DNA of 30,473 bases, from the NCBI GenBank assembly GCA_003242605.1, contig QGUZ01000023.1, positions 1 through 30,473 on the forward strand. The letters are read 5' to 3'. The stretch comes from Actinomycetota bacterium. Lineage in GTDB: Bacteria > Actinomycetota > Actinomycetes > Streptosporangiales > Streptosporangiaceae. The position numbers and the translations under genes are program-made. The notes beneath the pieces were generated by a model, which saw only the letters and a program-made list of their open reading frames with translations, ran no database searches and was not told the origin of the DNA. Shown here one piece after another: positions 1 to 9,911 of this stretch (positions are counted from its first letter, which is position 1; the number at the start of each line of letters is the position of its first letter).

Positions 1-179
1 CCGCCCTTCTGGTTGACCATGGCGACCACCCGGGCCGGGCCGTGGGTGGTCGGCGGCACCGGCTCCGGGAAGACCGGACGCGGCCGCCCCGTGGGCCCGA
101 GCACCTGCCCGGAGGCGTCAGCCCAGGACCCCTCAGGGGTGGCCCCCAGGGGAGTTTCGTGGGTCGTCGTCGTTGTCAC
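1..179 (-). CDS. parA: ParA/Soj-family ATPase, N-terminal part (cut by window edge)
   Basis: The reading frame on the minus strand opens at a GTG (177-179) preceded by a GGGAGG ribosome-binding site about 8 nt upstream. Fifty-nine codons are visible. The first 45 or so residues are a Thr/Pro/Gly-rich leader, then comes ARVVAMVNQKGG, the start of the deviant Walker A box (KGGxxKT) that marks ParA/MinD ATPases; the window ends inside that box. Lying directly downstream of xerD on the same strand, it matches the actinobacterial order xerD-parA-scpA-scpB, so the missing downstream genes are probably the condensin partners scpA and scpB (inference). Such ParA proteins are ATP-dependent partition or nucleoid-organising ATPases in the cytoplasm. 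It has its own promoter (224-252), so it need not depend on xerD transcription. Confidence 0.85.
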   Translation of the reverse strand, partial: MTTTTTHETPLGATPEGSWADASGQVLGPTGRPRPVFPEPVPPTTHGPARVVAMVNQKG

Positions 180-211
180 CAGATGAACCTCCCTGACAGC
201 CCCGAAACGGA

Positions 212-223
212 CCGTCCGGACGG
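212..223. promoter_or_regulatory. 12-bp palindrome over the predicted parA start point
   Basis: CCGTCCGGACGG is a perfect palindrome lying immediately downstream of the parA -10 hexamer, where the transcript should begin (about 217). This is a typical place for a repressor site. No known regulator is recognised, and in a GC-rich genome a 12-bp palindrome can occur by chance. Confidence 0.35.
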
Positions 224-252
224 ACACTATGGGGTCAGCATGTAAGCGGCAA
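224..252 (-). promoter_or_regulatory. Sigma70-type promoter for parA
   Basis: Read on the minus strand: TTGCCG (-35, 247-252), a 17-nt spacer, and TAGTGT (-10, 224-229). Spacing and hexamers fit a housekeeping (HrdB/SigA) promoter. The predicted start near 217 gives parA a leader of about 38 nt with a good Shine-Dalgarno. It lies in the 152-bp gap after xerD, the only non-coding space there. Confidence 0.65.
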
Positions 253-331
253 GGCGACTCGCCCGGTAACGCCAAAGTTCGGTCCGGCGGGCGACGGCTC
301 CGCGGCGCTCGACAACGTGAACGTCCCGGAA

Positions 332-1231
332 CTAGTCGACCGAGACCAAAGTGTAGACCTGTGCCGTGCTCGCCGAGGCGAGGCCGAGGAGTTCCCGGAC
401 AACCCTGACATCCGCGCCGCCGTCGATGAGCCGCGCGGCGAACGAGTGCCGGAGCATGTGCGGGGAGATTCCGCCGAGGCCGGCCCGCTCGGCCGCCGCC
501 TGGAGCACGCCCCAGGCGCCCTGCCGGGTGAGCCGGCCGCCGCGGGCGTTGAGGAACAGCGCGTGGGTGCCGCGGCCGCGGCCGTGGGCGGCGATCGCGG
601 GCCGCGCCCGGGTGAGGTAGGCGCGCAGCGCGTCGCGGGTGGAGCGGCCGAGCGGCACCGCCCGGGTGCGGCCGCCCGCGCCGCGCAGCCGCAGCCGCTC
701 GCCGCCGGCGGGGCGGCGGCCGTCCCCGTCCGGGTCGTCGCCGAGCTCCACGTCGTCGACGGCGAGCCCCACCACCTCGGAGATCCGCGCGCCGGTGCCG
801 TACAGCACCTCGAGCAGCGCCCGGTTGCGCAGCGTGAGCGGCGTGTCCTCGGGGCCGAGCGCGGCGAGCAGCCGTTCCACCTCGCCGGCGCCGATCACCC
901 GGGGGGTACGGCGCGGCCGCCGCGGCGGGCGCACCCGGCCGGCCGGGTCGCGGGCGGCGAGCCCCTCGCGCACCGCGAAGCGGTGCAGCCCGCGCACCGC
1001 CGACGCGGCCCGGGCCGCCGAGCCGTCGCACAGCGCGCGGTGCCGGTCGTCGCCCGCGCGCAGCGCGTCGAGGAACGCGGCGACGTCCTCCTCGCGCACC
1101 TCGGCGAGGCTGCGCCGCCCCCGCTCCTCCAGGTACTCCAGGTATCGCCGCAGGTCACGCCGGTAGGACGCGAGCGTGTTCGCGGCTAAGCCGCGCTCCA
1201 CGGCGAGATGGGCGAGGTACTCCGCCAGCAC
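332..1231 (-). CDS. xerD: XerD-like tyrosine recombinase with degenerate active site
   Basis: XerD with XerC resolves chromosome dimers at dif. The protein (299 aa from GTG 1231) has an N-terminal core-binding domain (residues 1-100, LAVERGLAANTLASYRRDL) and a catalytic domain. Visible active-site residues: Arg149 (GTGARISE), His258 and Arg261 (HMLRH), Tyr293 (QVYT). The conserved Lys of the GKGxKxR hairpin is Ala185 (GAGGRTRAVPLG), and the His/Trp of the LGHAS motif is Leu284 (LGLAS). About 15 extra residues (164-178) precede the hairpin. The protein stops six residues after Tyr293, whereas family members usually run another 12-20. A CTG codon nine codons upstream (1256-1258) has an ideal GGGAGG 7 nt away, while GTG 1231 has no ribosome-binding site, so the true start may be CTG. 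The neighbours Nudix-pyrG and parA are the standard actinobacterial set. Identity as XerD is firm; activity is doubtful. Confidence 0.9.
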   Translation of the reverse strand: MLAEYLAHLAVERGLAANTLASYRRDLRRYLEYLEERGRRSLAEVREEDVAAFLDALRAGDDRHRALCDGSAARAASAVRGLHRFAVREGLAARDPAGRVRPPRRPRRTPRVIGAGEVERLLAALGPEDTPLTLRNRALLEVLYGTGARISEVVGLAVDDVELGDDPDGDGRRPAGGERLRLRGAGGRTRAVPLGRSTRDALRAYLTRARPAIAAHGRGRGTHALFLNARGGRLTRQGAWGVLQAAAERAGLGGISPHMLRHSFAARLIDGGADVRVVRELLGLASASTAQVYTLVSVD

Positions 1232-1329
1232 GGCGTCGGCGTCGGCGTGCGCGTCCAGGGCGTGACCTCCCGTCGTGCCGCTTCACGAGACTCCGGCCCC
1301 GGCGTCGGGCGCCCGGGTGGGGGATCGCT

Positions 1330-1355
1330 CCCCGCGCGCGTGTGGGCGCGCGGGG
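1330..1355 (-). terminator. GC hairpin directly after the Nudix stop codon
   Basis: A perfect 10-bp stem (CCCCGCGCGC / GCGCGCGGGG) with a 6-nt loop (1340-1345) begins one base past the Nudix stop. There is no T-tract, as is common for actinomycete terminators. It would separate pyrG-Nudix transcription from xerD or attenuate it. Confidence 0.5.
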
Positions 1356-2011
1356 TCAGTCCTCCGGGGCGTCGGCGGGCCGCAGATCGGCGAAGCCGCC
1401 GGCCGAGGCAGCGTACGCGGCGAGGATACCCGCCACCGCCTGGGAATTGTGGATCTTTCCGGACAACGCCTTCGCGACGGCCTCCTCGAGCGGCACCCAC
1501 ACCACCGGCATGTCGATCTCCTCGTGCCGGGGGACGTGGTCGAACTCCCCGTCGGGGATCTTCTCCACGTCCCGGGCGAGGAAGATGCGCATGCGCTCGT
1601 TCGCCATGCCGGGCGAGGTGTGCAGGTCGAGCAGGGCGTGCCAGGTGGCGGCCCGGTACCCGGCCTCCTCGGCGAGCTCGCGGATCGCGGTGTCGAGCAG
1701 CGACTCGCCGGCGACGTCGCGCAGCCCGGCGGGGATCTCCCACAGCAGCCGGCGCACCGGGTGGCGGTACTGCCGCAGCAGCAGCACGCGCCCGGCGTCG
1801 TCGAGCGCGACCACGGCGACCGAGCCGGGGTGCAGCACGTAGTCGCGCTCGGCGGGCTCGCCCTCGGGCATGGTGACGCTGTCGGTGCGGACCGAGATCA
1901 CCCGGCCCTGGAACCGGTCCTTGGAGGCGACGACCTCCCAGGACTCGGGCACGTCGACGACGTCGTCGGGGGTGAGCCGCTCGCCGGATCCGCGGTCCTC
2001 GGGCCGGGCCG

Positions 2012-2015
<4 letters not shown>
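1356..2015 (-). CDS. Nudix hydrolase, ADP-ribose pyrophosphatase type
   Basis: Predicted to hydrolyse ADP-ribose (or a related nucleoside diphosphate derivative) to AMP and ribose 5-phosphate in the cytoplasm. It is 219 aa, the normal size for this family. The Nudix box is clear in mid-protein: PAGLRDVAGE followed by RELAEEAGY, with the metal-binding RExxEE glutamates intact. GLRDVAGE has one residue more between G and E than the textbook GX5E pattern. A strand-rich N-terminal region (FQGRVISVRTDSVTM) resembles the dimer-forming domain of ADPRases. The GTG start (2013-2015) overlaps the pyrG stop as GTGA, so translation is probably coupled to pyrG. The pyrG-Nudix-xerD order is conserved in actinobacteria. 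Substrate is inferred from family resemblance. Confidence 0.88.
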
Positions 2016-3682
<1,667 letters not shown>

Positions 3683-3959
3683 ATGGGCTCCCGTGGTCCG
3701 AAGTGTGGCGGCCGGTCTGACTACGGCGCGCTGTCCACGGGCTCTCAGGATATCAAAGCCCCCCTGCGAAGTGCCTGAACAGTAACCACCTTTCGGACAT
3801 ATCAGGCATTTTGTGACATCTCTCCCACTCGGCGGCGTACGGGAACCCCTGCGCCGCCGGGGATTCCGCGTCCGGCCCCGGCCGGGCCCGCGGCCGGGGC
3901 ACCGCACGGCGGGCCCCGGCGTTCCCCTCTTTACTGACCAAGCGGTAACTTTTCGCGAT
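3683..3959. other. Divergent intergenic region pyrG / acyltransferase
   Basis: A 277-bp gap between divergent genes, more AT-rich than its surroundings around 3740-3810. It holds an inverted repeat TGCCTGA (3772-3778) / TCAGGCA (3802-3808) with a 23-nt spacer, about 90 bp upstream of pyrG. A TAACTT (3946-3951) lies 8 nt before the acyltransferase ATG and could be a -10 for a leaderless message, but no -35 is clear. No open frame here looks like a gene. Confidence 0.4.
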
Positions 3960-4673
3960 ATGTCACTGCGTGCCGCTCTGCGCCGCGCCGCCGGCCGCCT
4001 GATCCACAAGGGGTGGGCCACCGTACGCGCGGCCGGGGCCATCAGCCCGGACAACCCCGCCGGGTACCGCTTCCGCCGGCTCGGCGAGGGCGCCTGCATC
4101 GCCTTCCCGGTCGGTGCGATCTTCGGCGAGGAGTGGATCGAGATCGGCGACCACTCCCTCATCGGCGAGCGCGTCTCCCTGTCGGCCGGCATGGTCCCCG
4201 GCCAGGACCTCGGCCCCGATCCGATCGTCCGGATCGGGTCGGGCTGCTCGATCGGCCGCGGCAGCCACATCGTCGGGCACCAGTCGATCGAGATCGGCGA
4301 CCACGTGTTCACCGGGCCGTACGTCTACATCACCGACCAGAACCACTCGTACGACGACCCCGAGCAGCCGATCGGCCGCCAGTGGCCGCGCAACGACCCG
4401 GTGTTCATCGGGTCCGGCTCCTGGCTCGGCGCCGGCGCGATCATCCTGCCCGGCACGCGGATCGGCCGCCAGTCGGTCGTCGCCGGAGGCGCGGTCGTCC
4501 GCGGCAAGTTCCCCGACCACTGCGTGCTCGCCGGGGTACCGGCCCGGGTGGTCCGCACCTACACGCCGGGCGAGGGCTGGCACCGCCCCCGCCACCCCGG
4601 CTCCCCGGTGCCGCCCGGCCTGGAGAACGTCCCCCTGCCGCCCGGCGTCCTGGAGGAGCTCACCCGGCGGTGA
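3960..4673 (+). CDS. Left-handed beta-helix (hexapeptide-repeat) acyltransferase
   Basis: Predicted cytoplasmic transferase that moves an acetyl or acyl group from CoA to a sugar or similar acceptor; the substrate is unknown. It is 237 aa. Residues about 55-190 are a run of hexapeptide repeats ([LIV]GxxxxI type: IEIGDHSLIGERVSL, VRIGSGCSIGRGSHI, IEIGDHVFTGPYVYI, VFIGSGSWLGAGAIILPG, TRIGRQSVVAGGAVV), ending in the family signature LAGVPARVV. The loop TDQNHSYDDPEQPIG supplies the His typical of the catalytic region in the maltose/galactoside/NeuD-like group. The first 40 residues (RRAAGRLIHKGWATVRAAGAIS) look like a basic helix. ATG 3960 was chosen because the upstream frame is non-coding in character; there is no good Shine-Dalgarno, so a leaderless start is possible. 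It stands alone, divergent from pyrG. Confidence 0.85.
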   Translation: MSLRAALRRAAGRLIHKGWATVRAAGAISPDNPAGYRFRRLGEGACIAFPVGAIFGEEWIEIGDHSLIGERVSLSAGMVPGQDLGPDPIVRIGSGCSIGRGSHIVGHQSIEIGDHVFTGPYVYITDQNHSYDDPEQPIGRQWPRNDPVFIGSGSWLGAGAIILPGTRIGRQSVVAGGAVVRGKFPDHCVLAGVPARVVRTYTPGEGWHRPRHPGSPVPPGLENVPLPPGVLEELTRR

Positions 4674-5334
4674 CGCGGCGGCCGGCCTCCTGAGCGCCGC
4701 CTCGCGCCCGGCCACGCCGCGCGGACCGCCGTGCCGGGTGAACGGACCGCCGTGCCGCGGGGAAGGGCGTGCCCGGACCAGGCCCCCGCCTCGGCGCGGC
4801 CCGCCCGGGTGGCGGCGACCGCCACCGGTGGGTCCCAGCGGCGAGACTGTGCCCGGACGTGGCGCCCGGACGTGGCGCCCGGACATGGCCCCCGACGCGG
4901 TGCCCGCCCGCCGCGGCCCGGCGCCCGGTGACGGCACGAGCCGGGACGCCGGTCGGATGCCCACCCGGAACGCGGTGGTCGCCGAGCGCGCCTCCGGCCG
5001 TCGCGCCCGGCCGGTCGGGTGCGCGCCCCGGAACGTGAGGCCCGCGGCACCGTCGAGCCCTGGCCCGCGACCGCACGCCGTACGGACCCCACGCCCGCGG
5101 CACCGCCCCGGACGAGCGGAGGCCGCAAACGGGGCCGATCGGGAGGCTGCGGGCGGGCGCCGGGTCCTGAGATCATGGCCAGGCGCCGCGCTGCGCGCCG
5201 TGGCCGGAGCACCGGGACCGAGGGCCGGAGCGTGCCCCGCCCGGACGGGACCCGGCCGCGATCCCCCGCCACCCCCGTGGGACGCCGGACACCGGCGTCA
5301 CGCTCCCTCAGCGCAACCCCGACCAGGAGGTGCG
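4674..5334. other. 660-bp stretch without a convincing gene; short tandem repeats
   Basis: Long open frames occur on both strands but give only Arg/Pro/Gly/Ala low-complexity protein with no motif, as expected from stop-poor GC-rich DNA. Structure seen: CGGACCGCCGTGCCG twice (4722-4736, 4743-4757), and three 13-bp tandem units of (C/T)GCCCGGACGTGG (4850-4888). A 13-bp period is not divisible by three, which argues against coding. The end of the stretch (5324-5330) is the ribosome-binding site of the next gene. Confidence 0.6.
4850..4888. repeat. Tandem repeat, 3 x 13 bp
   Basis: Three head-to-tail copies of a 13-bp unit at 4850-4862, 4863-4875 and 4876-4888. The first differs at its first base and the third has CAT for CGT. 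Purpose unknown; probably replication slippage in non-coding DNA. Confidence 0.7.
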
Positions 5335-5949
5335 ATGTTCGAGGCCCTGACCGGGCTCGGCCTGTCCACCGCGGCAGGCCTCAACGCCTACATCCCCGTG
5401 CTCGTCGTCGGCCTGCTCGCCCACTTCACCGACGCGGTACGGCTCCCGCCCGAGTACGCCTGGCTGTCGAGCGGCTGGGCGCTGGGGGTGGTGGCGGTCC
5501 TGCTCCTCGCCGAGATCGTGCTCGACAAGGTGCCCGTGGTCGACCACGTCAACGACCTCATCCAGACCGCGGTGCGGCCGGCCGCGGGCGGCATGGTGTT
5601 CTCCGCCACCCAGGCCGCGGCCGAGCTCGACGGCTCGGCCTGGCTCGCCGAGCGTCCGTGGATCGGCTGGACCGTCGGCATCGTGGTCGCCCTCGCCGTC
5701 CACGCCCTCAAGGTCGCGACCCGGCCGATCGTCAACGCCACCACCGGCGGGCTCGGCGCGCCCGTGGTGAGCACCGCCGAGGACGCCGGATCGCTCGGGA
5801 TCAGCCTGCTCGCGATCTTCCTCCCGATCCTGATCCTGCTCGCCCTGGCGTTCTTCGCCGTCTTCGCCTGGTGGGTGATCCGGAAGGTCCGGGCCCGCCG
5901 CGCCGCCCGCCGGGCCGCCGCCGCGGCACCGGCCGAGGACCGGGGCTGA
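5335..5949 (+). CDS. DUF4126-family integral membrane protein
   Basis: No biochemical role is known to me for this family. The protein has 204 aa and starts at ATG 5335, 6 nt after a strong AGGAGG. It opens with GLGLSTAAGLNAYIPVLVVGLLAHF, the N-terminal signature of DUF4126 proteins, and has about five hydrophobic segments (around residues 10-30, 45-65, 107-122, 145-175). Between them are the polar loops DHVNDLIQTAVRPAAGG and ATRPIVNATTGGLGAPVVSTAEDAGS, conserved-looking and Gly/Asn/Pro-rich as in small transporters. The C-terminus is a basic, Ala/Arg-rich cytoplasmic tail. It is convergent with uvrB, with a shared hairpin between them. Calling it a small-molecule transporter would be speculation. 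Confidence 0.82.
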   Translation: MFEALTGLGLSTAAGLNAYIPVLVVGLLAHFTDAVRLPPEYAWLSSGWALGVVAVLLLAEIVLDKVPVVDHVNDLIQTAVRPAAGGMVFSATQAAAELDGSAWLAERPWIGWTVGIVVALAVHALKVATRPIVNATTGGLGAPVVSTAEDAGSLGISLLAIFLPILILLALAFFAVFAWWVIRKVRARRAARRAAAAAPAEDRG

Positions 5950-5974
5950 CCGCCGGGCGACGCAGCCGACGCCG

Positions 5975-5998
5975 CGGCCCGCCGCCCCCGGCGGGCCG
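5975..5998. terminator. Bidirectional hairpin between DUF4126 gene and uvrB
   Basis: A perfect 10-bp stem (CGGCCCGCCG / CGGCGGGCCG) with a CCCC loop, 25 bp after the DUF4126 stop and 5 bp past the uvrB stop. It can serve both convergent genes. Confidence 0.6.
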
Positions 5999-6003
5999 TG
6001 CCG

Positions 6004-8118
<2,115 letters not shown>

Positions 8119-8125
8119 AACCTCC

Positions 8126-8148
8126 AACCTACGCGCTCCCACCGACGG
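8126..8148 (-). promoter_or_regulatory. RecA-NDp (PafBC-type) DNA-damage promoter of uvrB
   Basis: On the minus strand: CCGTCGGTG (8140-8148), exactly 8 nt, then TAGGTT (8126-8131). The actinobacterial RecA-independent damage promoter is TTGTCRGTG-N8-TANNNT. This site matches 7 of 9 in the first box, the spacing, and the -10. Only 7 nt separate the -10 from GTG 8118, so the mRNA should start at or next to the start codon. Confidence 0.6.
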
Positions 8149-8214
8149 TTCGCCCCGCGCCCCGGAACCCGGCCGCCCCGGTTCCCACCTCATCGCAAGC
8201 GGGGTGCGACCGAA

Positions 8215-8242
8215 TTGTGAGTACCGGCCGGTACGGTACATA
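8215..8242 (+). promoter_or_regulatory. Candidate promoter of the SPFH operon with internal operator
   Basis: TTGTGA (8215-8220) and TACATA (8237-8242) are 16 nt apart. The spacer begins with the perfect 14-bp palindrome GTACCGGCCGGTAC (8221-8234), where a repressor or MerR-type activator could sit. An alternative reading is TTGTGAGTA-N8-TACGGT (8215-8237), a degenerate form of the damage-inducible element, with mismatches at two first-box positions. Either way the start would lie about 20-30 nt before ATG 8271. Confidence 0.45.
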
Positions 8243-8270
8243 CCCCCCTAACCGACGAAGTGAGGATGCG

Positions 8271-9911
8271 ATGACACCACCGCGACAAGGAGTCGCGCGC
8301 CGGGCCGCGGCCGCCGCCCAGCAGGTGGCGCATGCGGTCGCCCAGGGCGCCGACCCCCGCCAGGCCGTGCTGCAGGCGGCCGCCGGGCGGCGGGGCGGGG
8401 GCGACGCCGGCGGCGAGCCCGCGTTCCGGCTCGACCCGGACGACTTCGCCGCGGCCCGCCACCACGGGTTGTCCGCGGGAACCCTGATCGAGGCGCGCAC
8501 CGCACCGCTCGGCGAGGCCGGGGAGGTGATCAACCGCGGGTACCAGACGACGGGGCCCGGCGGCGAGACGATGCACGTCATCTCCCCCGTCGTCATCCCC
8601 AAGGCGGGCACGGCCCGCATCGTCCTCCCGCTCACCCTGCTCGCCGCCCTCGGCGTGGTCGGCCTGGTCGCGACCGGGCTGCCGGACGCGGTGCGGGTGC
8701 TGTTCGGCCCGCAGTACTGGGCCGTGCTCGTGCTCGCGGCCGCGTTCCTGTGGTGGCGGCGCAGCGTGGTGATGGTGCCCGACGGGTGCAAGGCGCTGAT
8801 CACCAAGTTCGGCAAGCTCGTGCAGGTCGCCGAGCCGGGCCGGGTCACGCTGCTCAACCCGTGGAAGCGCGTCGCCTACATCGTCAACACCACCCGCGAG
8901 TTCCCGTTCAACGCCCCCATCCGGGAGGCCCCCACCCAGCAGGGGGTGAAGGCCTCGGTCGACCTGTTCCTGCAGTTCCGCATCGAGGACCCGGCCGAGT
9001 TCATCTTCGTGCTCGGCTCGGTGAGCGGCTTCCAGGCGAAGCTGCAGAACGCGGTGAGCGAGGTCACCCGCAGCCTCATCTACGCCCAGCGCGCCGAGGA
9101 CATCTACGACCTGGTCGGCGAGAGCACCCAGGGCATGCTGGAGAGCCTCAACCAGCAGTTCCTGCCCGCGGTACGGCTCACCGACGTGAACATCACCCAC
9201 GCCGAGCCGTCCAGCCGCGAGTACCGCATGGACCTCGCCGCGCCGGAGATGATCCGGGTGGCGAAGGAGGCCTACACCTACGAGTACGAGCTGCAGCTCC
9301 GCAAGGAGCAGAACGAGGGTGACCTGAGCAAGGAGCTCGCCGGTCTGCAGGAGACGCTGTCGGCGATCCAGGCCGACATCGCCGGGTACCAGGCGCAGAT
9401 GGACACCGCGCTGGAGCGCGAGTCGAACAAGGCGAAGGCGCTCGCCGCCCAGCGCATGGTGGAGGCGGAGAGCACGGCGAAGGCGAACGCGGCCCTGCTC
9501 GAGGCGCAGGCGCTCGACATCCGGGCGCTGAGCGCCGCCGCCGCGCCGGAGATCCTCAACTACCGCTTCCAGCAGGACGTGCTCGACCGGCTGGAGAGCG
9601 TCGCCGCCCGGCTGCCGCAGGTGGTGCAGGTCGGCGACGAGGGCACGGTGAACTTCCTGGCGATCGCCCAGGAGCTGATCGGCGGCGCCGAGGCCGCGCT
9701 GTTCTCCGAGTCCGAGGCCGCCGCGATCCGCTCCCGGCTGGAGGAGATCTCCCGGCGGGTCGCCGAACGCCAGGCCGAGGTGGACCGGCTGCTCCGCGGC
9801 GGCGACGAGGAGCCCGCGGCCGCGGTCGCCGCGGCTCCCGGCGGCACCGCGGAGGATGACGTCACGGGTACGGCGGGCCGTACGGCCGGCGGAAGCGAGG
9901 AGCGGGCATGA
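8271..9911 (+). CDS. SPFH-domain membrane protein (first of a pair)
   Basis: A 546-aa protein of the SPFH (stomatin/prohibitin/flotillin/HflK-C) superfamily, whose members build ring- or cage-shaped scaffolds on the membrane. Residues 1-110 are Ala/Gly-rich and then polar, with no motif recognised. Two membrane segments follow (about 117-137 and 145-162), then the SPFH domain (about 163-340: VPDGCKALITKFGKLV, VKASVDLFLQFRIEDPAEF). A long Ala/Glu/Lys-rich coiled coil runs from about 335 to 415, and a Glu-rich tail includes a second coil (475-508). VVIPK lies just before the first membrane segment, as in the partner protein. ATG 8271 has GAGG 5 nt upstream. The stop overlaps the next start as ATGA, so the two are probably made together as a hetero-oligomer, like HflK/HflC (inference). 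No protease gene is adjacent. Confidence 0.75.
   Translation: MTPPRQGVARRAAAAAQQVAHAVAQGADPRQAVLQAAAGRRGGGDAGGEPAFRLDPDDFAAARHHGLSAGTLIEARTAPLGEAGEVINRGYQTTGPGGETMHVISPVVIPKAGTARIVLPLTLLAALGVVGLVATGLPDAVRVLFGPQYWAVLVLAAAFLWWRRSVVMVPDGCKALITKFGKLVQVAEPGRVTLLNPWKRVAYIVNTTREFPFNAPIREAPTQQGVKASVDLFLQFRIEDPAEFIFVLGSVSGFQAKLQNAVSEVTRSLIYAQRAEDIYDLVGESTQGMLESLNQQFLPAVRLTDVNITHAEPSSREYRMDLAAPEMIRVAKEAYTYEYELQLRKEQNEGDLSKELAGLQETLSAIQADIAGYQAQMDTALERESNKAKALAAQRMVEAESTAKANAALLEAQALDIRALSAAAAPEILNYRFQQDVLDRLESVAARLPQVVQVGDEGTVNFLAIAQELIGGAEAALFSESEAAAIRSRLEEISRRVAERQAEVDRLLRGGDEEPAAAVAAAPGGTAEDDVTGTAGRTAGGSEERA

Noticed and set aside
4559..5272. Long minus-strand frame (237 codons) over the gene-free stretch
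   Set aside because: Composition is Arg/Gly/Pro/Ala filler with no motif, and it overlaps the acyltransferase end and 13-bp tandem repeats. It is typical of stop-poor GC-rich DNA.
8164..8185. GGAACC-N10-GGTTCC inverted repeat upstream of uvrB, considered as a LexA box
   Set aside because: It does not fit the actinobacterial SOS box (TCGAAC-N4-GTTCGA), and the spacing is wrong. Kept only as a weak repeat.
8119..8241. Longer uvrB start at 8241
   Set aside because: The extra 41 residues are not found in UvrB proteins and would cross the damage promoter and the palindrome; GTG 8118 matches family N-termini.
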